A DNA stretch of 64,000 bases. It comes from Micromonospora sp. CB01531 (GTDB lineage: Bacteria > Actinomycetota > Actinomycetes > Mycobacteriales > Micromonosporaceae). This document shows positions 32,581-40,638 of this stretch, one piece after another (the stretch's first letter is position 1; the number at the start of each line of letters is the position of its first letter). A program made the translations under genes and the position numbers. The stretch spans positions 1 to 64,000 of the forward strand of contig NZ_LWLS01000013.1 in NCBI RefSeq assembly GCF_001905095.1, given 5' to 3'. The notes beneath the pieces are model-generated. The model searched no databases, was not told where the DNA came from, and worked only from the letters and a program-made list of their open reading frames with translations.

Positions 32581-33402
32581 TTATTCGGCGGTCGTCGTCG
32601 CACCCAGGAGGTCCCGGATGCGTCCCGTGGCGCGCGCGAACTCCGGCTCCGACATCGTCTGGCCGTAGTCGCGCTCCACGGGGAGGTCGACGTCGATGAC
32701 CTCGGCGACGGTGCCGGGTCGAGGGGTCATGACGATCACCCGGTTGGCCAGGTAGACCGCCTCGGCGATGGAGTGGGTGACGAGCAGGACGGTGGTGCCG
32801 GTCTCCCGCCAGATGCGCCGCAGCTCGACGTTCATCTGCTCGCGGGTGAGGGCGTCCAGCGCCCCGAAGGGCTCGTCCATGAGCAGGACCGGGGGGCGGT
32901 GCAGCAGCGCGCGGCACAGGGCCACCCGCTGCTGCATCCCGCCGGACAGTTCGTTCGGGTACGCGTCCTCGAAGCCGGTCAGGCCGGTCATCGCGATCAG
33001 CTCGTCGACGCGCTGGCGTACCTGCGCCTTGGGCAGGCGCCGCATCTCGGCCTGGAGCAGGATGTTCTTCCGGGCCGTACGCCACTCCAGCAGGGCGGCG
33101 CGCTGGAAGACGTACCCGATGTCGCGCCGCGGCCCCCGCACGTCCTCGCCGTGCAGGCGGACCTGGCCGGACGAGGGCCGCAGCAGGCCGGACACCAGCT
33201 TCAGCAGCGTCGACTTGCCGCAGCCGGAGGCGCCGACGATCGAGACGAACTCGCCGGGCTCGATCCGCAGCGAGACGTCGCGCAGCGCGGTGACGTCCTT
33301 CTTCTTGGTACGGAAGCGGACCGCGACCTGGTCGATCTCGACCGCGGCGCCGGTCGCCGTGGCGTCAGCGGGCCGCTGTGTGGTGGTGTTGCCGACCGTC
33401 AT
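32581..33402 (-). CDS. NitT/TauT-type ABC transporter ATP-binding protein
   Basis: A 273-residue ATPase: Walker A GASGCGKST (about 57-65), Q-loop VFQRAALLEWRT, signature LSGGMQQRVALCRALL, Walker B LLMDEPFGALDAL, H-loop LLVTHSIAEA. This wording is that of the nitrate/sulfonate/taurine importer class (SsuB/TauB/NrtD). It energises uptake by the permease at 34446 with the binding lipoprotein at 33410; gaps are 8 and 16 bases, so the three are one transcription unit. Confidence 0.93.
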   Translation of the reverse strand: MTVGNTTTQRPADATATGAAVEIDQVAVRFRTKKKDVTALRDVSLRIEPGEFVSIVGASGCGKSTLLKLVSGLLRPSSGQVRLHGEDVRGPRRDIGYVFQRAALLEWRTARKNILLQAEMRRLPKAQVRQRVDELIAMTGLTGFEDAYPNELSGGMQQRVALCRALLHRPPVLLMDEPFGALDALTREQMNVELRRIWRETGTTVLLVTHSIAEAVYLANRVIVMTPRPGTVAEVIDVDLPVERDYGQTMSEPEFARATGRIRDLLGATTTAE

Positions 33403-33409
33403 CTCGGGT

Positions 33410-34429
33410 TCATCCCTTCGGCGCGAAGCTCGCGTCCCAGTAGGTCGCCGGGGACTCGGCCTTGTTGATCACGCCGGCCTCGGCGAACACGTTGATCGTC
33501 TTCGTCCAGTCGGCCTCGTCGTTGATGCCGGGCGCCTGACCCTTGGTGGCGTCGGTGTGCAGCAGCTGCAGAGTGGCGTTGAACTGTTCGGTGAGCACCT
33601 TCTCCGACGGCAGTTGCTGGGAGGCGCCGGCCATCGCCGCGACGGCGCCGGCCGCGTCCTTCTCGGCGGCGGCCCAGGCCTCGCTGCTGGCCGCGACCAT
33701 CCGCTTGACCAGGTCCTGCTTGTTCTTGATGGTGTCGGTGGAGGCGATCAGGCCGTTGCTGTAGAAGGTCAGGCCGTTCTCGGCGAACTTGAGGTAGGAG
33801 ACCGGCTTGCCGGCCTTCTCCTGCATGGTCGGGCCCTGGTCGGTGGCGAAGCCGAGCAGCGCGTCGGTCTTGCCCGACATGACGGCGGCCATCTTGCCGG
33901 CCGGGTCGGTGTTCTGCAGGGTCACGTCGGAGGCGGCCAGGCCGTTGGCCTTGAGGAAGGCCGGGAAGGTCTTGCTCAGCGCGTCGCCGGCGGTGGAGGC
34001 GATCGTCTTGCCCTTGAGGTCGGCGGGGGAGCTGATGTTCTTGTCGCTGAAGAACTGCACCGACGACGGGGTGGTCTGCAGGAAGACGCCGACGCTCTTG
34101 ACGTCCATCCCCTGGCCCACCGCGGAGAGCAGGGCGGGGGTGTCGGCCCAGCCGAAGTCGGTCTGCCCGGCGGCGGTGGCCTGGACGGTCTTCTGCGAGC
34201 CCTGGCCGGCCTGGATGGTCAGGTCGATGCCGTGCTTGGCGAAGATGCCCTGCTTCTGACCGTAGTAGAACGGGGCGTGCTCGCCGTACGGGTACCAGTT
34301 GAGGGTCAGGGTGACCTTGTCGTGGCCCTGGGCGGTCTTGGCCTGCTCGTCGGAGGACGAGCCGCAGCCGGCGGTGGCGGCCAGTATGAGGGCCGGCACG
34401 AGCGCGGCGGCGAAGGTGCGCAACTTCAT
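33410..34429 (-). CDS. NitT/TauT-type substrate-binding lipoprotein
   Basis: A 339-residue extracellular binding protein. A lipoprotein signal with the lipobox LAATAGC (Cys22) is followed by a Ser-rich linker and the two-lobed SsuA/THI5-like fold: KVTLTLNWYPYGEHAPFYYG, KHGIDLTIQAGQGSQKTVQA, GMDVKSVGVFLQTTP. The NWYPYGEHAPFYYG string resembles THI5/ThiY-like proteins that bind pyrimidines, and relatives bind sulfonates or aromatic acids. Such a binder in front of sugar-catabolic genes is unusual; the ligand is not assignable. Confidence 0.9.
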   Translation of the reverse strand: MKLRTFAAALVPALILAATAGCGSSSDEQAKTAQGHDKVTLTLNWYPYGEHAPFYYGQKQGIFAKHGIDLTIQAGQGSQKTVQATAAGQTDFGWADTPALLSAVGQGMDVKSVGVFLQTTPSSVQFFSDKNISSPADLKGKTIASTAGDALSKTFPAFLKANGLAASDVTLQNTDPAGKMAAVMSGKTDALLGFATDQGPTMQEKAGKPVSYLKFAENGLTFYSNGLIASTDTIKNKQDLVKRMVAASSEAWAAAEKDAAGAVAAMAGASQQLPSEKVLTEQFNATLQLLHTDATKGQAPGINDEADWTKTINVFAEAGVINKAESPATYWDASFAPKG

Positions 34430-34445
34430 GGGACGGGTCTCCTAT

Positions 34446-35324
34446 TCAGAGCGACGTCGTAGCGGCGTCGGTACGGCGGCTGGCGTGCCATGGAAGGACG
34501 AAGTACTCGAGCAGTTCCACGACCACGAACAGGACCACGCCGAGCAGCGACATGATGAGCAGCCCGGCGAACAGCGTCGGGGTGTCGAGGTTGCCGTTGG
34601 CCTGCAGGATCACGTAGCCGAGGCCCTCGTTGGCGCCGACGAACTCGCCCACCACGGCGCCGGTGACGGCCATCGTGGCGGCGACCTTGAGGCCGGAGAA
34701 CAGGTGCGGCAGGGCGGCCGGGAAGCGGATCTTCCGGAAGGTCTGGCCGGGGCCTGCGCCCATGGTCGCCGACAGTTGCAGCATCTCCGGGTCGATCGAC
34801 TTGAGGCCGGTGACCGTGGAGATGACGATCGGGAAGAAGGCCATCAGGACCGCGACGACGACCTTCGGGGTGAGCCCGAAGCCGAGCCACACGATGAACA
34901 GCGGCGCGATCGCGATCTTCGGGATGACCTGGGCGAACAGCAGCAGCGGGTAGAGGCTCTTCTCGACCGTCGGGGAGTACACCATCACGACGGCGGAGAG
35001 CACGCCGACGACGATGGCGATGGCGAAGCCGAGGATCGTCTCGTAGGTGGTGATCCAGGTGTGGTGGGCGAAGTAGCCGGTCTGGGCGAGGACGACGTCC
35101 AGCGTGGTGCCCGGCGCGGGGACCAGGTACGGCTTGACCAGGTCCGCCGCGGTGACCGCCCACCAGGCGACGAAGATGGCCGCGAGGACCGCGGCGGGGC
35201 GCCAGGTGCTCTGGACGAACCGGAGCAGGCCGCCGCCGGCCGAACCCCGGCGGCGGGCGGCCGGCGCGGGGGTGCGGGCGGGAGCGGTCGGCTCCCGTTG
35301 CTCGATGGTGCTCTGCGCGGCCAT
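34446..35324 (-). CDS. NitT/TauT-type ABC transporter permease
   Basis: A 292-residue permease with six transmembrane helices and the EAA-like loop TFRKIRFPAALPHLFSGLKV. KSIDPEMLQLSATMGAGPGQ and FVGANEGLGYVILQANGNLD are family-typical. The start is ATG 35324 with GGAGG just upstream; the frame is open further upstream but without a start fitting the family. It is the first gene of the operon and is divergent from the second LacI gene, with LacI operator words in the 194-base gap. Confidence 0.92.
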   Translation of the reverse strand: MAAQSTIEQREPTAPARTPAPAARRRGSAGGGLLRFVQSTWRPAAVLAAIFVAWWAVTAADLVKPYLVPAPGTTLDVVLAQTGYFAHHTWITTYETILGFAIAIVVGVLSAVVMVYSPTVEKSLYPLLLFAQVIPKIAIAPLFIVWLGFGLTPKVVVAVLMAFFPIVISTVTGLKSIDPEMLQLSATMGAGPGQTFRKIRFPAALPHLFSGLKVAATMAVTGAVVGEFVGANEGLGYVILQANGNLDTPTLFAGLLIMSLLGVVLFVVVELLEYFVLPWHASRRTDAATTSL

Positions 35325-35431
35325 GACCCTCCGTTCTCCCTGGCTGGCCGGCGGTTCCGGGTACTCAGCCGCTGGGTAGGCGCGTGCCGTCGGTAGGGCC
35401 GAGGACGTCCGGAAACTCCAGGTCTCGGCCC

Positions 35432-35457
35432 TGAATGCGCTTTCAGTAAGCGCTTTC
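35432..35457. promoter_or_regulatory. LacI-type operators upstream of the catabolic operon
   Basis: TGAATGCGCTTTCA (35432-35445, near-palindromic) is followed directly by GTAAGCGCTTTC (35446-35457), identical to the operators at 22643 and 22801. It lies between the divergent permease operon and the second lacI gene, so it can control both. Confidence 0.75.
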
Positions 35458-35518
35458 AGGGTGCTACGGTAACCACGCCGAAATAATCCGGTCAAGAACT
35501 TCCGCAGGGGGAAAGTCC

Positions 35519-36547
35519 ATGCAGCCACGGACGCACGTGACCCTGGAAGACGTGGCCAGAGCCGCCGACGTCTCGCTGGCCACGGCCTCCCGGGCACTCA
35601 ACGGCATGCGGGTGACCCCGCAACTGCGGGACCGGGTGCTGGCGGCGGCCGAGCAGCTGGCATACACGCCGAACGCGCACGCCCGCGCCCTTGCCGGCGC
35701 CTCCCACCGCACGGTCGGCGTGATCTGCCACGACGTCAGCGACCCCTACTTCGCCGCCGTCGCCGGCGGCGTCATGCGCATCGCCGGCAACAACGACCTG
35801 CTGGTGATGCTGGCCAGCACGTTCCGGGACCCGGAGCGGGAGATCGCGTACGTGTCGATGCTGCGCGCCGAGCGGGCACCGGCCATCCTGCTCATCGGTT
35901 CCGGGTTCGAGGACTCGCGCTGGGAGCGGGCCCTGGACGCCGAGCTCAAGCCCTACCTGGAGGGTGGCGGCCGGGTCGCCGTGGTCAGCCGGCACCGCAG
36001 CCTGAAGGTCGACAGTGTCCTGCCGGAGAACCGGGCCGGTGCGGCCGCCATGGCCCGCGCCCTGCTCGACCTGGGGCACCGCCGGTTCGCGGTGCTCGCC
36101 GGGCCGCCGGCGCTGACCACGGTCGCCGACCGGCTGGGCGGCTTCCGCGACGAACTGAAGAAGGCCGGCGTGTCGCTGGACCCGGCCGACATCGTGGAGG
36201 GCCCGTTCACCCGCGACGGCGGATACGGCGCCATGACCGAACTGCTGACCCGCAGGTCGACCGCCACCTGCGTGTTCGCGCTGACCGACGTGATGGCCAT
36301 CGGCGCCTGCGCGGCCCTGCGCGACCACGGCCTGTCCGTGCCGGACGACATCTCCGTCGCCGGCTTCGACGACATCCCGATCGTCCGCGACCTCACCCCG
36401 CCGCTGACCACCGTCGCGCTGCCGTTGCAGCAGCTCGGAGAGAAGGCGATGGAACTGGCGCTGACCGAGAACACCGGGCGGCGCCGCCGGATCCTGCGGA
36501 TGGGCGGCGAGGTGGTCGTCCGGGCCAGCACCGCCAAGCTGACCTGA
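35519..36547 (+). CDS. LacI family transcriptional regulator (twin of the one at 21537)
   Basis: A 342-residue repressor with helix-turn-helix LEDVARAADVSLATASRALN and effector domain DPYFAAVAGGVM, FRDPEREIAYV, LIGSGFEDSRWE, LTTVADRLGGF, FTRDGGYGAM and VAGFDDIPIVRDL. The recognition helix equals that of the LacI at 21537, consistent with the shared operator. It is divergent from the transporter operon and followed after 25 bases by the enolase-superfamily gene, which it probably also controls. Confidence 0.92.
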   Translation: MQPRTHVTLEDVARAADVSLATASRALNGMRVTPQLRDRVLAAAEQLAYTPNAHARALAGASHRTVGVICHDVSDPYFAAVAGGVMRIAGNNDLLVMLASTFRDPEREIAYVSMLRAERAPAILLIGSGFEDSRWERALDAELKPYLEGGGRVAVVSRHRSLKVDSVLPENRAGAAAMARALLDLGHRRFAVLAGPPALTTVADRLGGFRDELKKAGVSLDPADIVEGPFTRDGGYGAMTELLTRRSTATCVFALTDVMAIGACAALRDHGLSVPDDISVAGFDDIPIVRDLTPPLTTVALPLQQLGEKAMELALTENTGRRRRILRMGGEVVVRASTAKLT

Positions 36548-36572
36548 TCCCACGCGTACGAAAGGCCCACCC

Positions 36573-37739
36573 GTGACCCCTCTTGCCACTGCCCTGGCCG
36601 GGCTGACCATCGACTCGGTCGAGACGTACGCCGTCGCGCTGCCCACCGTGCGCTCGTTCGGGGTGTCCGGCGGATCGGTCGCCGTCGCCGGCACGCCCAG
36701 CATCCGCGTCCTGGCCAAGGTCAGCGCCGACGGTGTCGCCGGCTGGGGCGAGGCCACCCCGATCCCCGCCTGGACGTACGAGACCGCCGAATCCATCGTC
36801 ACCACCATCGACCGGTACCTCGCCCCGGCGGTGCTCGGCCGCCCGGCCTGGGACCTCGACGGGGTGACCGCCGCGTTCGACCGGGCCGTCAACCGGGGCT
36901 TCACCATCGGCGCGCCGCTGGCCAAGTGCGCCGTCGACGTCGCGCTGCACGACCTGCTCGGCCGGGCACTCGGCGTGTCGGTCGGGGTGCTGTGGGGGCA
37001 GCGCCGCCAGGAGACCATCGAGCTGGGCTGGATCGTCTCCGGGCAGACCGCCGGCGAGGTGGCCGACGCGGTGGCGGAGGGACACGCCCTCGGCTACCGG
37101 GCGTTCAAGGTGAAGGTCGGCCTGCACCGCGAGGCCGAGGACGCCGCCGTGGTGCGGGCGGTCCGGGAGGCGGCGCCCGAGGCCGCCCTGTGGGTGGACG
37201 CCAACCAGGCGTACACCGTGGACGCGGCGCTGCGGATGGCCCGCCGGCTGGCCGACCTCGACGTCACCGCGTTCGAGCAGCCGCTGCCGGCCAACGACGT
37301 CGCCGGGCTGCGCCGGCTGCGGGAGGCCTCGCCGGTGCCGGTCGCGCTCGACGAGAGCCTGCGCCACCCCAGCGACCTGGCCACCTTCGTCAAACTCGAC
37401 GCGGTGGACGTGGCCATCGCCAAGGTGCAGCGCAGCGGCGGGTTGACGCTGTCGCGGCGGCTGTGCGCCCTGGCCGAGGACTCCGGCGTGCGGCTGATGG
37501 GCTCCGGGCTCACCGACTCCGACCTGGGCCTGGCCGCCTCGGTGCACCTGTTCGCGGCATACGGCATCGACACGCCGGTGGACCTCAACGGGCGGCAGTT
37601 CCTGGAGTCGTCGTACGCCACCGGGGCGACCGTGCAGGTGCGCGACGGCGTCGCCCAGGTGCCGACCGGGCCGGGGCTCGGCGTGGACGTCGACGAGTCG
37701 GTGGTGAAGGAACTCGCCGTCGACGTCCTGGGCAGGTAA
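36573..37739 (+). CDS. Enolase superfamily enzyme, muconate-lactonising/epimerase type
   Basis: A 388-residue enolase-superfamily protein. The catalytic set is visible: KxK in YRAFKVKVGL, metal ligands Asp in LWVDANQAY, Glu in FEQPLP and Asp in ALDESLRHP, then Lys in IAKVQRSGG. KxK plus the DxN/E/D triad places it in the MLE-type subgroup (cycloisomerases, dipeptide epimerases, o-succinylbenzoate synthase-like) rather than the sugar-acid dehydratases with a His-Asp dyad. The reaction is unknown. The start GTG 36573 follows AAAGG. Confidence 0.87.
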   Translation: MTPLATALAGLTIDSVETYAVALPTVRSFGVSGGSVAVAGTPSIRVLAKVSADGVAGWGEATPIPAWTYETAESIVTTIDRYLAPAVLGRPAWDLDGVTAAFDRAVNRGFTIGAPLAKCAVDVALHDLLGRALGVSVGVLWGQRRQETIELGWIVSGQTAGEVADAVAEGHALGYRAFKVKVGLHREAEDAAVVRAVREAAPEAALWVDANQAYTVDAALRMARRLADLDVTAFEQPLPANDVAGLRRLREASPVPVALDESLRHPSDLATFVKLDAVDVAIAKVQRSGGLTLSRRLCALAEDSGVRLMGSGLTDSDLGLAASVHLFAAYGIDTPVDLNGRQFLESSYATGATVQVRDGVAQVPTGPGLGVDVDESVVKELAVDVLGR

Positions 37740-37747
37740 CCGCCGGC

Positions 37748-39259
37748 TCAGCCCCGGGCGGCGCCGAGGCCCAGCAGGACGGCCAGCCCGAGGGCGCTGC
37801 GCGGGGCGTACGGCACCCGCCAGAGCCCGCCGTGCGCCGCCCCGTACGCCTCGTCCCGCCACGGGTGGTCCTGGGCCGGGCCGCCGCCGGTGCGCAGGTC
37901 GTGCACGAGCAGCGCGGCCATCAGAGTGTTGCTGGTGGCCGGGTCGAACACCTCGATGCCGAACCGGTGCGCGCCCGCGTACGCGGCGGCGAGCGCCCGG
38001 TTGCGCAGCACCGAGCGGGTACGCGTCGGCGGCGCCACCGTGAACGACACCGTCGCCCCGGCGTCGCGGGCCACCACCGCCCGCCACCGTTGCAGCCGCT
38101 TCGCGAGGGCGTAGTTCGGGCCCTGCTGCGGCACGAGGCTGTCGTTGATGCCCGGGTCGGCGCCGGGAGGGTAGTTGCGGTGCAGCAGTCGCCCGCCGGA
38201 GAGCCCCCGCAGTGACCGGCGGGCCAGGCCGCGGGCCGCGTACCCCCGCTCGGCGTGCGCGACCGCCGCGGCGGGGACGGCGTACACGTCGGTGGGGGTG
38301 GCGAGGAAGGCCAGCGCCAGGTTGTCGCGGCGTTGTTGCAGGTGCCGGGTGAGCGCGTCGACGGCCACGGCGACCCGTACGTTGGTGGCGCCGTCGGCGT
38401 AGACGTAGTTGCCGAGCACGAGCCGGCCGTCCACGGCGAGCAGCCACTGCGCGGCCTGCGGCAGCCGGTGCAGCAGGTCCGCGCCGGCGCCTGCGGCGAG
38501 GGCTTCGTCGTCGTCGCCGGTGCCGGGGCGCACCGGCAGGTGCAGCCGGCCGCCGTACCGGTGGGCGGTGCGCAGCAGCCGCCGCCAGATGTCCGGCCGG
38601 GGCAGGTCGACCGCGACGACGTCGCCGCCCCAGCGCAGCACCGACGGCAGGGGGCCCATCTCGGCGCCGGCGCCGAGCACCACGATCCGCTGGTCGCGCA
38701 GGTCGAGCCAGTCCGGGTTGGCGATGACCGCGCGGACCGCCTCGGCGCAGGACGGTTCGATCACGCCGGCGGCCAGCCAGGCGTCGAGCCGGCGGTGCAG
38801 CTGATCGCCGCGCAGCCGCTGCCCGCGGTACGGCAGCGACAGTTCCCGCTCGGGCTCGCCGGTGCCGGTGACGGTGGCGGTGTGCAGCGGCGGCTGCCCG
38901 GCGCCGGTGGCGAACACCTCGTCCAGCGGGAGTTCCGTGCCGCCCTCCGCGACGACCCGCATCCGGGCGTGCAGGGCGGTCAGGCCGTCGCGGGCGATGG
39001 TGACCGCGGCGCCGCGGGAGAGCAGGCCGGCCTCGACGAGCCGGCGGAAGTGGACCAGATAGCCGTGCCGCCAGTTGGTCTCGTGTTCGGCCGAACGCGC
39101 GCCGACCGGGTCGACCGCGCGCAGCGCGTCGGCGACGACAGCGCGGCCGAGCGCCGTCGTGCTGCGGGTGCCGTCGGTCTGGGGGAACACCACCCCGGTC
39201 GGGCTCTCCACCGGCCACCGCCTCTCTGGCTCCGGCCGTACGCCGGCCGCCGGTGTCAC
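37748..39259 (-). CDS. Conserved hypothetical protein with Rossmann-like segment
   Basis: A 503-residue protein I do not recognise. RIVVLGAGAEMGPLPSVLRW followed by GGDVVAVDLPRPDIW (about 190-225) looks like a dinucleotide- or SAM-binding Rossmann start with a terminal acidic residue. Later, WLLAVDGRLVLGNYVYADGA and LALAFLATPTDVYAVP are further strand-like blocks. The C-terminus (SALGLAVLLGLGAARG) is hydrophobic. It starts at ATG or GTG near 39259 and is convergent with the enolase-type gene, stops nine bases apart. A role cannot be inferred from the neighbours. Confidence 0.7.
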   Translation of the reverse strand: MTPAAGVRPEPERRWPVESPTGVVFPQTDGTRSTTALGRAVVADALRAVDPVGARSAEHETNWRHGYLVHFRRLVEAGLLSRGAAVTIARDGLTALHARMRVVAEGGTELPLDEVFATGAGQPPLHTATVTGTGEPERELSLPYRGQRLRGDQLHRRLDAWLAAGVIEPSCAEAVRAVIANPDWLDLRDQRIVVLGAGAEMGPLPSVLRWGGDVVAVDLPRPDIWRRLLRTAHRYGGRLHLPVRPGTGDDDEALAAGAGADLLHRLPQAAQWLLAVDGRLVLGNYVYADGATNVRVAVAVDALTRHLQQRRDNLALAFLATPTDVYAVPAAAVAHAERGYAARGLARRSLRGLSGGRLLHRNYPPGADPGINDSLVPQQGPNYALAKRLQRWRAVVARDAGATVSFTVAPPTRTRSVLRNRALAAAYAGAHRFGIEVFDPATSNTLMAALLVHDLRTGGGPAQDHPWRDEAYGAAHGGLWRVPYAPRSALGLAVLLGLGAARG

Positions 39260-39328
39260 TGTGCCGCATGGGCCGCCGGCCCGCAGCGGGCGGTCGTCGT
39301 GGTGGCGGCCGCCGCGCCCGAGCGGTGC

Positions 39329-40009
39329 TCAGCGTGACAGGACGGCGACGATCTGGTCGTACCCGCGGTCGCGGGCGTGCCGCAGCGCGTCGACGCCGTC
39401 CTTGTCGGGCAGGTGGACGTCCGCGCCGGCGGCCACGAGGATCTCCGCGATCTGCTGGTAGGGCTTCGTCCCGTCGCCGAGGAGGACGCATTCCAGCAGG
39501 GCGGTCCACCCGAGGTTGTTGACGTGGTTGACGTTGATGCCGGTACCGACGACGCGGCGGACGTAGTCGACGTGGCCGCGCTCGCTCGCCGGGATGATCG
39601 AGATGCCGCCGTACCGGTTCACGATCGTGAGGTCCGGCCCCGCGGGCAGCAGGACCTCGAGCATCGGCACGCTGCCGGTCACGCCCGTCACCAGCCACGG
39701 GGTGTCGTGCTGGTCGTCGAGCGCGTTCGGGTCCGCGCCCGCGTCGACGAGCACGCGGGCGGCTTCGACGTGGTCGTTCGCGGCGGCCAGCAGCAGCGCC
39801 GTACGCTGCCGCGCGTCGCGGGCCTCGCGGTCCGCGCCGGCCGCCAGCGCGTCGCGTACGCCGGCCGCGTCGCCGGCGCTCGCCGCGGCGAGCAGAGCCT
39901 TGTCGGCGGGGGTGGTCATGGGGTCCTCCCAGGGTCGGATCGGGTCGGGCCGCGTGCAACCGCCGGCGGCCACGGTGAGGGTGAGGGTGAGCAGGGCCCG
40001 CCGTTTCAC
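39329..40009 (-). CDS. Ankyrin-repeat lipoprotein
   Basis: A 226-residue protein. Starting at GTG 40009, whose GTGA overlaps the stop of the response regulator, it begins VKRRALLTLTLTVAAGGC, a lipoprotein signal with Cys18 at the lipobox. Then follow about five ankyrin repeats (TALLLAAANDHVEAARVLVD AGADPNALD style). A later ATG at 39919 would give a cytosolic version lacking the signal, but the overlap and lipobox favour the longer form. It would be exported and membrane-anchored, an unusual partner for a two-component system. Confidence 0.8.
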   Translation of the reverse strand: MKRRALLTLTLTVAAGGCTRPDPIRPWEDPMTTPADKALLAAASAGDAAGVRDALAAGADREARDARQRTALLLAAANDHVEAARVLVDAGADPNALDDQHDTPWLVTGVTGSVPMLEVLLPAGPDLTIVNRYGGISIIPASERGHVDYVRRVVGTGINVNHVNNLGWTALLECVLLGDGTKPYQQIAEILVAAGADVHLPDKDGVDALRHARDRGYDQIVAVLSR

Positions 40010-40638
40010 AGCCGGATCAGCTTCCGCTCGACGGCGGCGTGCACCGCCGCGGTGCGGGAGTCGACGCCGAGCTTGGCGTAGATGTGCACCAGGTGGGTCT
40101 TGACGGTGGCTTCGCTGATGAACAGCCGCCGGCTGATCTCCTTGTTGGCGTGGCCGCGGGCGAGCAGCGTGAGGATCTCCACCTCGCGGGCGCTGAGGGT
40201 GGTGCGGGGCCCGCGCATCCGGTCCATCAGTCGGGCGGCGACCGGCGGGGAGAGGACGGTCTGTCCGGCGGCGGCGGCGTGCACGGCGCGGAAGAGTTCC
40301 TCGGGCGGGCAGTCCTTGAGCAGGTATCCGGTCGCGCCGGCCTCGATCGCGCGCAGGATGTCGTCCTCCGTGTCGTAGGTGGTCAACACCAGGACACGCG
40401 GCGGGTCCGGCAGGGCGAGGAGGTGCTCGGTGGCCGCGACCCCGTCGGCTCCGGCGCCGAGTTGGAGGTCCATCAGCACCACGTCGGGGCGCAGGGCGGC
40501 GGCCTGTCGGACGGCGTCGTCGGCGGTGGCCGCCTCGGCGACCACGGCCATGTCCGGCCGGCCGCCGAGCAGCGCGCGGAGGCCGGCGCGGACCACCGGA
40601 TGGTCGTCGACCAGGATCAGCCGCAGCGGGGTGGTCAC
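40006..40638 (-). CDS. NarL/LuxR-family response regulator
   Basis: A 210-residue regulator: receiver domain with phosphoacceptor Asp57 (VVLMDLQL), acidic pair DDH at 11-13 and Lys in YLLKDCPPEE; C-terminal LuxR helix-turn-helix (LSAREVEILTLLARGHANKE, EATVKTHLVHIYAKLG). It starts at GTG 40638, overlapping the kinase stop (GTGA). With the kinase and the divergent HbpS-like gene it resembles the SenR part of the SenS-SenR-HbpS redox system. Confidence 0.92.
   Translation of the reverse strand: MTTPLRLILVDDHPVVRAGLRALLGGRPDMAVVAEAATADDAVRQAAALRPDVVLMDLQLGAGADGVAATEHLLALPDPPRVLVLTTYDTEDDILRAIEAGATGYLLKDCPPEELFRAVHAAAAGQTVLSPPVAARLMDRMRGPRTTLSAREVEILTLLARGHANKEISRRLFISEATVKTHLVHIYAKLGVDSRTAAVHAAVERKLIRL

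Noticed and set aside
36393..39959. A very long open frame (over 1,100 codons) on the minus strand across the enolase-type, hypothetical and ankyrin genes
   Set aside because: Its translation is Arg/Ala/Gly/Pro-rich low complexity, and it is antisense to or out of frame with genes that show clear motifs; it reflects the scarcity of stop codons in GC-rich DNA.
39970..40000. Short GGTGAG repeats near the ankyrin gene start
   Set aside because: They are the codons of the Leu-Thr repeats in the lipoprotein signal, not an independent repeat element.
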